A stretch of 64,000 nt of DNA from Parabacteroides sp. PM6-13 (GCF_029892605.1 NZ_JARXWF010000007.1:142224-206223), one strand, 5' to 3'. Numbered from the stretch's first letter, positions 1 through 9,302 are shown. Made by a program: numbers and translations. The notes: generated from the letters alone by a model not told the origin.

Positions 1-1574
1 AAGGGGGTGATAGTCAATTGCTTGTTGCGGTTCTTCTTGTTTTTCACAACAAGGGTAGGGGAGCCCTTCTCTTCCTGGGAAGGAATTAGTTCGCAGGTAA
101 AGTCTTTAAACACTTCCGTATGGCGGGCAAAGATCTGGTTGGTCAGATCGTCCAGATGTCCGATGCCTACTGCTTCACACATATAATGGTTCAGGTCGAC
201 GTTCGTGTGTCTGCCCATGGGGGGAGTTCCTTTCGGATGATAAGCGGCAAGGAATACCTCTTCGCCTGTATGTCCGCCGGTGGTAAAACCAAAGCAGGTT
301 TTCGTTGTGATCAGTTTAGACATGAAAGAGCTTAATGATCCGCTGTAAAGCGAAGGGTCGATTCCTTCTGATGAACGTTCGCTTTCCGGAATCGGGCTGT
401 TCTTATAGTCTTTCACCTGATTCAGAGCATTCAGTTCCTTTTCGGAAAGTTCGAAGCCTGCATAGGTGCGGAAGATCTGCTGTACCTCTGTGTTTGGTTG
501 GCTATTGACCATACTGGCTAATCCCTCTGCCGTCAGTTTGAATTGCGCGAGGTTATGGAAAAGCTGTTCTTTGGTCAGTCTGTCGTAGCCACCGCAATCG
601 CGTCTGCCTAAGCTGAATCCGCTGTTGCCGTGGTCGGGCACGATGATTACCAACGTTTCACCATCTTGCTTGGCAAAGTCCAATGCCGCTCCGCAGGCTT
701 TGTCGAATGCCAGGAAGTCGGTACACATGCCCACCGGGTCGTTGGCGTGAGCCGCCCAATCGACCTTACTGCCTTCGACCATCAGGAAGAAGCCGTTTTC
801 GTTGCGCGATAGCTTTTCGATAGCCGTACGGGTCATCTCTTCGATCGAGGGTTGTTCGTTCGGGTTGCGGTCGAGGTCGTAGTCCATGGCGCTATGACCA
901 TACAGCGCCCACATCTTATCGTTCTTATCGGCACGCATACCTGCCAGGTTGTTTCTATATACATGGTAGTCGTTCTCTGTCAGGTATGCCTCCATATCGT
1001 CTGACAGGATAGACACACCACCCCCGATCACCACGTCCAGATTGTTATGCACCATCTGCGGAGCAATCCAATGATAATTGCCACGACGGTAGCTATGCGC
1101 CGAGCAATCGGCAGGAGTAGCATGTGGGAACTCACAGGTAAAAACCAGTCCTGTCGCTTTGTTCTGCAGTATCTTCATCGCTTCCAAAACGGTTGCCAGC
1201 GGCTGATAGGCACGTTCCGGATCCATCGGGAAAATGTCGTTGTCGCCATCGGCTACCGGATAGGTCGACACATATCCCGTACGGCTTGGGTAACCGGTCA
1301 TATAACAGGAGGTTGTCGGTGCGGAGTCGCCGATAGGGGCATTGGAGGAAAAGGTGCTAACCGTTCCGCAGAGGTAAGGATCAATGTGTAAATCAGGTTG
1401 ATCGGGGTTGGAATACCATTGCAACCAGCGTGATACGGACACAACGGGTAGCGAGCATCCGTCGGGGATCAGGACGATCAGGTTCTTTACGGGTTTTACC
1501 TCTTCCGTTTGAGTCGCTTGTGCCGGCCACAGGATGATTGTCAGCAAAAGCGAGAAAAAGATTGTTCTTTTCAT
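1..1574 (-). CDS. Alkaline phosphatase, secreted (3' end cut by window edge)
   Basis: Hydrolyses phosphate monoesters, probably in the periplasm. The frame opens with an ATG at 1572-1574 and stays open to base 1, giving at least 524 residues; the C-terminus lies outside the window. A signal peptide of about 20 residues is visible (MKRTIFFSLLLTIILWPAQA). Family motifs follow in order: IPDG near residue 38 (metal Asp), GDSAPTT with the phosphate-accepting Ser at 84, a VPDHGNSG block and a GGHTGEEV block with metal-binding His residues. These place it in the PhoA-type alkaline phosphatase superfamily. No regulatory element is evident upstream. The family is secure; the natural substrate is not known. 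Confidence 0.9.
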   Translation of the reverse strand, partial: MKRTIFFSLLLTIILWPAQATQTEEVKPVKNLIVLIPDGCSLPVVSVSRWLQWYSNPDQPDLHIDPYLCGTVSTFSSNAPIGDSAPTTSCYMTGYPSRTGYVSTYPVADGDNDIFPMDPERAYQPLATVLEAMKILQNKATGLVFTCEFPHATPADCSAHSYRRGNYHWIAPQMVHNNLDVVIGGGVSILSDDMEAYLTENDYHVYRNNLAGMRADKNDKMWALYGHSAMDYDLDRNPNEQPSIEEMTRTAIEKLSRNENGFFLMVEGSKVDWAAHANDPVGMCTDFLAFDKACGAALDFAKQDGETLVIIVPDHGNSGFSLGRRDCGGYDRLTKEQLFHNLAQFKLTAEGLASMVNSQPNTEVQQIFRTYAGFELSEKELNALNQVKDYKNSPIPESERSSEGIDPSLYSGSLSSFMSKLITTKTCFGFTTGGHTGEEVFLAAYHPKGTPPMGRHTNVDLNHYMCEAVGIGHLDDLTNQIFARHTEVFKDFTCELIPSQEEKGSPTLVVKNKKNRNKQLTITP

Positions 1575-1611
1575 GATATATTCTGAATAAAGATTGTTTT
1601 ATAACGATTAA

Positions 1612-2790
1612 TTAATCCAACCGGATGATCTCTTCCTCAAAGATCGTCAGCTTTTCGATGCCTGTTTCCGTCACTAAGAAACTGTTTTCGATACCCACAG
1701 CTCCGATGCCCGGCAGGACAAACTTGGGTTCCAAGGCAAATACCATAGCGGGTTCCAAGACTTCTTTGGAGCGGGGAGTGAGTACCGGCAATTCATTGAT
1801 CTGTATGCCTATGCCGTGTCCGACAAACTTCGCCTGCTGTTTGGTGCCCATGAAACAGTCGCCTAAGCCGGCCTTTTCGGCTATATTTAGGGAGAGATTA
1901 TACATCTCCGCACAGGAGGTGCCCGGACGACTGATATTTGTTACCACCTCTTGTATCTCCAACGCTACCTGATGGGCACGATAGGCCTCTTCCGGTAGCT
2001 TGCCTACTGAGAAGACGCGGGTCATGTCGGTAATATAAGGGGTGTAGTTGCCTGCCATATCGACCATCACGGCCGTACCCTCTTTCAATAGGGTACCGTT
2101 GGCGCCGATAGGTAGTGAGCTGTTCACGCCTCCGCCTCCCAGGGCAAAGTCGAATGGTGAGGGCGTTTCGGCATTCTCTCCTGCCAACAGGCTTCCCATA
2201 AAGATATCCATATTGGCGCCAAATGCCCGGAAGAGTCCCATGGAACCGTTCTTACGCATCCGCTTTTCAATTTCATATTGAAGCTCTATATCGGTCATGC
2301 CCGGACGAAAACATCCGGTGATCTCCGAATAGGTCAGTGCATGCTGGCGGGCAGAAAGGCTGAATTGTTCTATCTCCCAGGGTGTTTTTACACTGCGCGT
2401 TTGCCGAAGCAGGGCGGTGGCATTGCCTGTCTCCTCCGGTTTGAAGGCGGCTGCCAGGCGCATATATTCGTTATAGGCGAGTTCGTCGCCTTCTAAGAGC
2501 AATTTTTTGGGTAGGGGGATCTGATGTTCAATAAACAGTTCGGGCATTTGTTCAGGTTTGCGGATGTAATGAACCTGGTCGCCGGTCAGTCCGTTCGGCC
2601 GCTTGACAAAGAACCAGGGATCGCCTTCCGCCGGCAGATAGAAATAGCCGCTGTAAACGCGTCCAGCCACATAATACAGGTTCACATCCACACTCAACAG
2701 GCATCCGTCTGCCCCTGTTTTACTCATGTTCTCTTGCAATCGCCTCCATTTTAGTTGGAGGTCTTTTCTGATATCTTCTTGTATCATCAT
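1612..2790 (-). CDS. M24-family Xaa-Pro peptidase (aminopeptidase P-like)
   Basis: Predicted cytoplasmic metallopeptidase of the creatinase/aminopeptidase P fold that removes N-terminal residues ahead of proline. An N-terminal creatinase-like domain (about 1-140) is followed by the pita-bread catalytic domain. The five expected metal ligands are visible: D244 (VDMAG), D255 (TDMTR), H325 (GHGIG), E354 (ALEPK) and E368 (GIEN). The 392-residue length is normal. No signal peptide. Translation starts at one of two adjacent ATGs; a TACCTTTG -7 element lies upstream at 2820-2827 on the minus strand. It is not obviously in an operon with the transporter genes upstream. Confidence 0.85.
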   Translation of the reverse strand: MMIQEDIRKDLQLKWRRLQENMSKTGADGCLLSVDVNLYYVAGRVYSGYFYLPAEGDPWFFVKRPNGLTGDQVHYIRKPEQMPELFIEHQIPLPKKLLLEGDELAYNEYMRLAAAFKPEETGNATALLRQTRSVKTPWEIEQFSLSARQHALTYSEITGCFRPGMTDIELQYEIEKRMRKNGSMGLFRAFGANMDIFMGSLLAGENAETPSPFDFALGGGGVNSSLPIGANGTLLKEGTAVMVDMAGNYTPYITDMTRVFSVGKLPEEAYRAHQVALEIQEVVTNISRPGTSCAEMYNLSLNIAEKAGLGDCFMGTKQQAKFVGHGIGIQINELPVLTPRSKEVLEPAMVFALEPKFVLPGIGAVGIENSFLVTETGIEKLTIFEEEIIRLD

Positions 2791-2819
2791 CTTTTAGGCG
2801 TACTTTTTATTTGCAACAT

Positions 2820-2827
2820 CAAAGGTA
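2820..2827 (-). promoter_or_regulatory. -7 promoter element for the M24 peptidase
   Basis: On the minus strand TACCTTTG matches the Bacteroidetes primary-sigma -7 consensus TAnnTTTG, about 30 nt before the start codon. No clear -33 TTG is seen at the right distance. Confidence 0.45.
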
Positions 2828-2877
2828 GTAAAAAATGAAGAATGAGGAATGAAGAATGAAGAATTGCTTTGAGGGCT

Positions 2878-2998
2878 TTAATGACCTTAAAGACCTTAAA
2901 GACCTTAAAGTCCTTAGAGTCCTTAAAGACCTTAAAGACCTTAAAGCTCTTAGAGTCCTTAAAGTCCTTGAAGTCCATAAAGTCCTTAAAGTCCTTAC
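2878..2998. repeat. Degenerate 9-bp tandem repeat between genes
   Basis: About 13 imperfect copies of a 9-bp unit close to CCTTAAAGA / CCTTAGAGT fill the gap between the M24 peptidase and the ABC transporter. Because the unit is a multiple of three it yields a false Lys-Asp-Phe-Lys reading frame. It sits directly after the stop of the permease-ATPase gene. Confidence 0.8.
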
Positions 2999-3000
2999 TC

Positions 3001-4371
3001 TTATAGATAGATCGTTAGATCGGATAATTTGGTAACCTCTTCGGGGTTATGTGATGTAAAGAGCAGGGTTTGTTGCCAGAGCCTTTCTTTCTCAACGATG
3101 CGTTCGATAATCCGTTGTGTCAAGGATTCGTCTAAACCCTTGAAGGGTTCGTCCAGGAAAAGGAAAGGGGAGGGGTATATCAAAGCACGGGCAAGGGCTA
3201 CGCGTTGTTGTTGTCCGTAGCTTAGCTCCGTGGGGCGTTGTGATTCAAACTCTTCCATCTCGGTCAGGTGAAGCAGTTCGCGCGCCTTTTCATAGGCAAT
3301 CTCCTGCGAAGCCAAACGAGCCAGAGGCAGTGCGATATTGTCGAGGGCAGAAAGATGAGGCAACAGTTCCGGCTCCTGAAACAGGGAGGCGATGCCCTGT
3401 CGGCGGTCGATCGTAATGGTTCCGGTCGTAGGTATAAGGGTGCCGTTGATCAGTTTCAACAGGGTCGTTTTCCCGGCGCCCGAAGGGGCGGAAATAGCAT
3501 ATTTCTTTCCTGCTTCAAAGGCATAGGAAAAATCGTGGATGCCGTAGTCGTAAGAGACCTGATCCAATAGAATGGGAAGCCCTTTTGGTCTGTTGTCGAT
3601 CAGTGGATCCCGCATCTCCTTTTTTCGGGAGAGGAAAAGAATCGGGGGATGGTAGCTGTTGGCGCGGCTGATCAAGCGATCAGTCAGAAAGCTAAGCCCA
3701 ATCGCAATCACCGTCCAGGCAATCAGTTCGGGCACGGAGATAAATACCTGCGCCTGTTTCATCTCGCTTCCGATGCCATAATTGCATTGCGAGAGCACCT
3801 CACCCATAATAATCGCGCGCCAACCGAAACCTGCAGCGGAGGCTAGTCCACTATAGAGAAAAGGTTTTATCTGCGGATAGATGATCTGGCTGAAATGATT
3901 TCGTCGGTTCAGCCGAAACTGATGAGAGAAAACCTTCCATTCCGGGCGCATCTGGCTAATCCCTTTTGTGAGGTTTTCCGTCAATAGGGGAAACATGGTC
4001 AGGAAGCCTATCAGGAGCGGAATACTTTCCGCATGCAAAAAAATAAGCGCCAACAGGATAAACGAGATCACCGGAATCGACCGCATGATTGCCAATAAGG
4101 GGCGAAACAGTTCCTGTAACCACTCTACCCGCGTGAAGACAAAGGCGAATCCTGCTGCTGCCCCGAAGGAGAGAAGCATGCCGATTACACCCCGCCCGAT
4201 GGTCGCACCCAGCGACATATAGAAGGAGGGAGTGGAGAGAAGGTGCCAGATAGAAACCGCCAATCGATCGATAGAAGGAAAGAAAAGCGGCTGGTTCACG
4301 ATCATAGCCGTCACTTGCCAAATCAATAATAATAGGGCAATAGAGAGATAGGGAACGTATTTCTTTTTCAT
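3001..4371 (-). CDS. ABC importer: permease fused to ATPase (NitT/TauT type)
   Basis: Single polypeptide of 456 residues with both inner-membrane and nucleotide-binding parts of a nitrate/sulfonate/thiamine-precursor type importer. Residues 1-240 form a BPD_transp_1-like permease with several hydrophobic helices. From about 265 an ATPase follows: Walker A APSGAGKT (295-302), Q-loop FQEPELL, signature LSYGQQQR (383-390), Walker B FLFLDEP (403-409) and a switch His (TSHN). The ATG at 4371 is preferred over a longer frame starting at 4479, because it lies 4 bp after the stop of the binding-protein gene and opens directly on a hydrophobic helix. Usually these two parts are separate genes. The substrate cannot be told from sequence. 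Confidence 0.85.
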   Translation of the reverse strand: MKKKYVPYLSIALLLLIWQVTAMIVNQPLFFPSIDRLAVSIWHLLSTPSFYMSLGATIGRGVIGMLLSFGAAAGFAFVFTRVEWLQELFRPLLAIMRSIPVISFILLALIFLHAESIPLLIGFLTMFPLLTENLTKGISQMRPEWKVFSHQFRLNRRNHFSQIIYPQIKPFLYSGLASAAGFGWRAIIMGEVLSQCNYGIGSEMKQAQVFISVPELIAWTVIAIGLSFLTDRLISRANSYHPPILFLSRKKEMRDPLIDNRPKGLPILLDQVSYDYGIHDFSYAFEAGKKYAISAPSGAGKTTLLKLINGTLIPTTGTITIDRRQGIASLFQEPELLPHLSALDNIALPLARLASQEIAYEKARELLHLTEMEEFESQRPTELSYGQQQRVALARALIYPSPFLFLDEPFKGLDESLTQRIIERIVEKERLWQQTLLFTSHNPEEVTKLSDLTIYL

Positions 4372-4375
4372 AGCG

Positions 4376-5278
4376 TTACTGGTAGAATAGGTTATCGGGC
4401 AGTTTGTTTCCCAATGCTTTGGGTTCGTATTGATAGATGATCCGAAGGAAATCCTCGGTCTCTTCGCGTATGGCGGCAATCGGCAGGTAGTCGATCCGGC
4501 AACGTTCGATGCTCTCTTCTGTTAATAGGCCGGGAGGAAATATGCCCTCTTTTTCCAAAATAGCGATGGCAGCGGTCGGTTTCTGGCGGGCATAAAGGCA
4601 AGTAGCCGTCAATAAACTATCAATCACGCCGCGTTCTTCCTGTAACGAACTCCGGAAAAGAACGGCTGTCTCTGCAAAGCCTGGTGAATCTCCCGAAGGA
4701 TTATTCAGGTCGGCAAGCAACTCCAATTCCGGTTTCTCGCGTAGGACATAACTGACAAAAGGCTCTGCCAGTACGGCTATTTCGGCTTTCCCTGCCAATA
4801 GGGCGAGGGTCACCTCAGAAGCAGTCGTCAGTGTATAGTTCAAGCGATAGGGGAGCGCCTGCTTTTCCAGGTAATAGCGCGCGAGGATATCCGGTGTAGT
4901 GCCCGAGCCAAACAGATGCAACTGACGGGCATCCGGAAGCCCTACCAGGTAGAGATTGCCCCAAATGGGACAACCTGCCAATTGGTAGTCGATACCTTTA
5001 TTATAGAGATTGGCGGCACTAATCATCGGAACGACCGCCAAATCGGTCTCCCGACGGATAAGTAACGCCTGTACCTGCTGTGGAGAATCGGCCACTTCCA
5101 CAACGACTTTCCGCCCGTCGATCACCGGAGGCTGTTCGATCCATCCGGCAAAAGCAATGGCAGAAGGGCCGCGAAGGATCGTAACCCGCAGGCTATTCTC
5201 CTGTTTCTTCCCTCCGCATCCGATAAATAGTAGGACGATAAAGAGAAGTATGCCCGGATAACTCTTTTGACGTTTCAT
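4376..5278 (-). CDS. ABC transporter substrate-binding lipoprotein
   Basis: Periplasmic binding partner of the permease-ATPase fusion encoded 4 bp downstream. A short signal sequence ends in a lipobox (LLFIGC, Cys21), so it should be lipid-anchored. The body of about 280 residues resembles NMT1/SsuA/TauA-type type II binding proteins, with a repeated DLAVVPM / AEIAVLAEP pattern typical of the two-lobed fold. The likely ligand class is an organic anion or pyrimidine, but the sequence does not decide it. Together the two genes make a complete minimal importer. Confidence 0.8.
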   Translation of the reverse strand: MKRQKSYPGILLFIVLLFIGCGGKKQENSLRVTILRGPSAIAFAGWIEQPPVIDGRKVVVEVADSPQQVQALLIRRETDLAVVPMISAANLYNKGIDYQLAGCPIWGNLYLVGLPDARQLHLFGSGTTPDILARYYLEKQALPYRLNYTLTTASEVTLALLAGKAEIAVLAEPFVSYVLREKPELELLADLNNPSGDSPGFAETAVLFRSSLQEERGVIDSLLTATCLYARQKPTAAIAILEKEGIFPPGLLTEESIERCRIDYLPIAAIREETEDFLRIIYQYEPKALGNKLPDNLFYQ

Positions 5279-5404
5279 GGGTGTAAAGGTAAAGAAAATA
5301 TGGAAATATCATTTTTTTCCCTTTTTCTAAAGCAAAATGCTACGTTTGGTTGTTATCAACATAGTACAACAATAGGCAAAGAGAGGGATTTCACTATCTT
5401 TCAC

Positions 5405-5412
5405 TATCTTTG
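5405..5412 (+). promoter_or_regulatory. -7 promoter element for the Ca2+ ATPase gene
   Basis: TATCTTTG matches TAnnTTTG, 23 nt before the ATG at 5436. The preceding bases hold a short tandem duplication (TCACTATCTT twice) ending in this element. Confidence 0.6.
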
Positions 5413-5435
5413 CACTACTAAACAAGGTGTAACAT

Positions 5436-8135
5436 ATGGAACATAGTCACCCTTACCCAGGGTTAACACAGGAACAAGTAGAAGAGAACAGACGAGTATA
5501 CGGTCATAACCTATTGACACCTCCTCAGAAAACGTCGCTCTGGGTACAATTTCTGGAAAAATTCAAAGACCCTATCATACAGATATTATTGGTAGCCTGG
5601 CTGCTCTCCATGATCATTGCCGGAGTGCATTGCTGGGGACCTGACGCGGAAGGCTTCAAGGCTTTCCTCGAACCTATCGGTATTTTCTTTGCCATCCTAT
5701 TGGCAACGGGGGTAGGCTTTGCTTTTGAAGCGAAGGCTAACCGCGCATTCGATCTGTTGAATACCGTCAACGATGACGCACTGATCAAGGTGATCCGCGA
5801 AGGGAATATCACAGAGATCCCCAAGAAAGATATCGTGAAGGGAGATATTGTCATAGTTGAGACAGGCGATGAGGTGCCAGCCGATGGTACCTTGTTGGAG
5901 GCGATCTCCCTGCAGGTGAATGAGTCGACCCTGACCGGCGAACCGGTGATTTCCAAAACAACGAAAGAGGAAAACTTCAACCGGGAGGCAACCTATCCAA
6001 GCAACTGCCTGATGCGCGGCACGACCGTGGTCGATGGCCATGGCATTATGGAGGTCGATACCGTAGGCGATGCCACGGAATACGGAAAGGTCTATGAGGG
6101 ATCGCAGATAGATAACAACCTGGATACGCCCCTTCAGATACAATTGAAAGGACTGGCGGCATTGATTAGTAAGGTAGGGTATACGGTTGCCGGACTCACT
6201 TTCGTGGCTTTATTGGGGAAACTATTGTTGTTTTCTCCATCGGTGCCCTGGCTGGATATGGTCGGTGACATCTTGAATATCTTTATGATCGCCGTTACCC
6301 TGATCGTAGTCTCGGTGCCGGAAGGGCTGCCAATGAGTGTAACGCTCAGCCTGGCCTTGAGCATGAACCGGATGTTGAAAACCAATAACCTCGTGCGCAA
6401 GATGCATGCTTGCGAAACCATGGGGGCTGCCACGGTGATCTGTACGGATAAAACGGGCACGCTGACGCAGAATCAGATGCAGGTGTATCGTACCAATTTT
6501 TATTGTCTGCCGGAACAAACGCTTGCCGATGACGTGTATAGCCAATTAATTAAAGAGGGTATATCGGTTAATTCCACCGCTTTTCTGGATCATTCCGAGG
6601 GGAAACTGAAAACATTTGGCAACCCAACGGAGGCGGCGCTTCTGCTTTGGTTGTATGGGCAGCAGATCGATTACCTGGAACTGCGTGAGTCCTCTCCGGT
6701 GATCGATCAGTTGACCTTTTCCACCGAGCGCAAATATATGGCCACCCTGGTCGATTCCCCTTTGCGCAAACGGAGGGTCTTATATGTGAAAGGGGCGCCT
6801 GAGTTTTTGTTGGAGCTCTGCCAATCGGTTGCTACTCCTGAGGGCATGAAACCGGTAGAGGCGCTTCGTCCTGTGATTGAGGAGCAGTTGTTGGCCTATC
6901 AGAATCAGGCAATGCGTACCTTGGGTATGGCTTATTTGGAGATCGATGAAACGGATAACGACGCTCTTTTCGCGCATGGGCGTGTTAACCGCCGCGATAT
7001 GGTGTTTCTGGGTATTATCGCCATATCCGACCCGATCCGCCCGGATGTGCCGGAGGCTGTGCAGCAATGCCTGGATGCCGGCATACAGGTGAAGATCGTT
7101 ACCGGAGATACACCCGCAACCGCCCGTGAGATAGGCCGTCAGATTGGTATCTGGGAGGAAAATGATTCGGAAGAGAACATCATCACCGGTACCTCGTTTG
7201 CCGCCTTGACCGACGAAGAAGCATTAGACATGGTGATGGATATGAAGATCATGTGCCGGGCACGGCCGACCGACAAACAGCGCTTGGTGCAACTATTACA
7301 ACAGAAAGGCGCCGTTGTAGCGGTTACCGGCGACGGCACCAATGATGCCCCAGCCCTGAAGGCGGCACAGGTAGGGCTTTCTATGGGCGACGGTACCTCG
7401 GTGGCCAAGGAGGCCAGCGATATCACTATTTTGGACAATTCGTTTGCCAGCATCACGCGTGCTGTGATGTGGGGTCGTTCGCTCTATCGCAATATACAGA
7501 AATTCCTGTTGTTCCAGTTGACAATCAATGTGGCCGCTTGCCTCATTGTATTGTTGGGCTCGCTCTTTGGTACCGAATCGCCCTTGACCATTACGCAGAT
7601 GTTATGGGTGAATCTGATTATGGATACGTTTGCCGCGGCTGCCCTGGCCTCGCTTCCTCCGAACGAGCGGGTGATGAACGATAAACCGCGTCGCAGCGGG
7701 GTAGGGGGCGACTTTATTATCTCACGCCCGATGCAGTATATGATCCTGAGTGTAGGGCTGTTGTTTGTTGTTATCCTGATGGGGCTCCTGTATTGTTTCC
7801 AACAACAGGGCGGGCTCACGCCTTATAACCTCTCCTGGTTTTTTACCTTCTTCGTGATGCTTCAGTTCTGGAATATGTTTAACGCCAAGGCTTTCCTGGA
7901 AGGCACCTCTGCCTTTGCCCGGATGAAAGAGAGTAAAACGTTTGTGTTTGTGGCCCTGTTGATATTGGTTGGGCAGTACCTGATCGTTACTTTTGGCGGT
8001 GAAATGTTTAATGTGGTTCCTTTGAGTTGGAAAGATTGGGGCATCATTATCGGAACGACCTCGTTTGTGCTTTGGTTTGGCGAGCTTTTCCGCCTGATAA
8101 AAAGCTTGCGGAGATCGAAGGCGGCTACCCTTTGA
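5436..8135 (+). CDS. Calcium-translocating P-type ATPase
   Basis: Inner-membrane cation pump of 899 residues in the P2 (SERCA/PMCA) group, expected to export Ca2+ at the cost of ATP. Seen in order: an N-terminal cation-ATPase domain, paired helices, the actuator loop with TLTGEP, the PEGLP metal-binding kink in helix 4, the phosphorylated Asp in DKTGTLT (about residue 338), a nucleotide-binding domain with KGAPE, the hinge GDGTNDAPAL (about 632), and a C-terminal block of six helices. Length is normal. It stands alone behind its own promoter. Ca2+ specificity is a family-level inference. Confidence 0.9.
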   Translation: MEHSHPYPGLTQEQVEENRRVYGHNLLTPPQKTSLWVQFLEKFKDPIIQILLVAWLLSMIIAGVHCWGPDAEGFKAFLEPIGIFFAILLATGVGFAFEAKANRAFDLLNTVNDDALIKVIREGNITEIPKKDIVKGDIVIVETGDEVPADGTLLEAISLQVNESTLTGEPVISKTTKEENFNREATYPSNCLMRGTTVVDGHGIMEVDTVGDATEYGKVYEGSQIDNNLDTPLQIQLKGLAALISKVGYTVAGLTFVALLGKLLLFSPSVPWLDMVGDILNIFMIAVTLIVVSVPEGLPMSVTLSLALSMNRMLKTNNLVRKMHACETMGAATVICTDKTGTLTQNQMQVYRTNFYCLPEQTLADDVYSQLIKEGISVNSTAFLDHSEGKLKTFGNPTEAALLLWLYGQQIDYLELRESSPVIDQLTFSTERKYMATLVDSPLRKRRVLYVKGAPEFLLELCQSVATPEGMKPVEALRPVIEEQLLAYQNQAMRTLGMAYLEIDETDNDALFAHGRVNRRDMVFLGIIAISDPIRPDVPEAVQQCLDAGIQVKIVTGDTPATAREIGRQIGIWEENDSEENIITGTSFAALTDEEALDMVMDMKIMCRARPTDKQRLVQLLQQKGAVVAVTGDGTNDAPALKAAQVGLSMGDGTSVAKEASDITILDNSFASITRAVMWGRSLYRNIQKFLLFQLTINVAACLIVLLGSLFGTESPLTITQMLWVNLIMDTFAAAALASLPPNERVMNDKPRRSGVGGDFIISRPMQYMILSVGLLFVVILMGLLYCFQQQGGLTPYNLSWFFTFFVMLQFWNMFNAKAFLEGTSAFARMKESKTFVFVALLILVGQYLIVTFGGEMFNVVPLSWKDWGIIIGTTSFVLWFGELFRLIKSLRRSKAATL

Positions 8136-8151
8136 TTCTTTTCTTTTTGCC

Positions 8152-8283
8152 TTTGACAAATTGTAAGCAAAAACGGCATTTTGCTTTACAATATGATACG
8201 TTAAAAAGTGTTACCCGCCTGACTAATTTTAAATACCCCTACGTTTTTGGAAAAATAGTCGGGCGATTTTGACAAAATGTCAG
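8152..8283. repeat. Dispersed intergenic repeat, copy 1 (about 130 bp)
   Basis: Closely resembles 33146-33276. Both copies start and end with a direct repeat close to TTTGACAAAATGTAAG, with starts 116 bp apart in each copy. Each contains a stem-loop right after the left end (here ATTGTAAGCAAAA pairing with TTTTGCTTTACAAT) and a shared core reading AATTTTAAATACCCCTACG. No coding potential. It lies between the Ca2+ ATPase and metA. Confidence 0.75.
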
Positions 8284-8290
8284 TTTGGGG

Positions 8291-8321
8291 TTGGCGCTGC
8301 GTTTAGCTTTCTATATCTTTG
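8291..8321 (+). promoter_or_regulatory. metA promoter
   Basis: TTG at 8291-8293, a 20-nt gap and TATCTTTG at 8314-8321 fit the Bacteroidetes -33/-7 pattern. The start codon at 8346 follows, leaving a leader of only about 18-20 nt. Confidence 0.6.
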
Positions 8322-8345
8322 CAAGGGAATTAAACAGCTATTATT

Positions 8346-9278
8346 ATGCCATTAAACGTACAAGAGAATCTACCGGCGATCGAACTGCTCAAGAAAGAAC
8401 ATATTTTTGTGATTGATTCGCTACGGGCGGCTACACAGGATATTCGCCCTTTGAAGGTGGTGGTGTTAAATCTTATGCCGCTGAAAATCACAACGGAAAC
8501 CGACCTGGTGCGTTTGTTGAGTAATACCCCTTTGCAGGTGGAGATGGAGTTTATGAAGATCGAAGGGCATACGCCTAAGAATACACCCATCGAACATATG
8601 CAGGCCTTTTATAAGACGTTTGAAGAGATGGCCGATCAGTATTACGACGGTATGATTATCACGGGCGCTCCGGTGGAGTTGATGTCTTTCGAGGAGGTGA
8701 ACTACTGGGATGAATTGGTACGTATCTTTGATTGGGCACGGACGCATGTGACCTCCACCCTGTATATCTGTTGGGCGGCTCAGGCGGGACTGTACCATTT
8801 TTACGATGTGCCTAAATATGAGCTTCCGGCCAAGATGTTTGGTGTGTTTCGACATACGCTTCGGGAACCTTATATTCCTATTTTCAGAGGCTTCGACGAA
8901 GAGTTTTTTGTGCCTCATAGCCGCCATACCGAGATACGCCGGGAGGATATTGTGAAAAACAAGGAGTTGACGCTTTTGTCCGAAAGCGAAGACGCGGGTG
9001 TCTATATGGTGATGTCGCGGGGAGGAAGAGAGTTCTACGTGACCGGTCATTCGGAGTATTCGCCTTATACGTTGAATGACGAATATATACGTGATAAACA
9101 GAAGGGGCTTCCGATCAATATTCCACAGAACTATTACCGTAACGATAACCCGGCACAGGGGCCTGTGGTGCGTTGGCGGGGACATGCCAATCTATTGTTC
9201 AACAACTGGTTGAATTACTATGTCTATCAGGAAACGCCCTATAATATTGAAGATATAAAATACTTGGGGGATTTGTGA
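8346..9278 (+). CDS. metA: Homoserine O-acetyltransferase, MetA family
   Basis: First step of methionine synthesis: acylates homoserine. The 310-residue protein has the MetA fold with the catalytic Cys at 142 (YICWAAQ). Known structural work on the family shows that residue 111 sets the acyl donor: Gly in the E. coli succinyltransferase, Glu in acetyl-CoA users such as Bacillus cereus. Here position 111 is Glu (TGAPVELM), so acetyl-CoA is predicted even though databases often label such proteins succinyltransferase. It has its own promoter. A SAM riboswitch does not fit in the short leader. Confidence 0.92.
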   Translation: MPLNVQENLPAIELLKKEHIFVIDSLRAATQDIRPLKVVVLNLMPLKITTETDLVRLLSNTPLQVEMEFMKIEGHTPKNTPIEHMQAFYKTFEEMADQYYDGMIITGAPVELMSFEEVNYWDELVRIFDWARTHVTSTLYICWAAQAGLYHFYDVPKYELPAKMFGVFRHTLREPYIPIFRGFDEEFFVPHSRHTEIRREDIVKNKELTLLSESEDAGVYMVMSRGGREFYVTGHSEYSPYTLNDEYIRDKQKGLPINIPQNYYRNDNPAQGPVVRWRGHANLLFNNWLNYYVYQETPYNIEDIKYLGDL

Positions 9279-9302
9279 TTGCCTTCGTTTTATCTTCATA
9301 AT

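Noticed and set aside
2787..2978. 63-codon frame rich in Asp-Phe-Lys
   Set aside because: Entirely the translation of the 9-bp tandem repeat tract.
8136..8345. SAM riboswitch before metA
   Set aside because: The promoter match leaves a leader of only about 20 nt, too short for any known SAM riboswitch, and no matching stems are seen.
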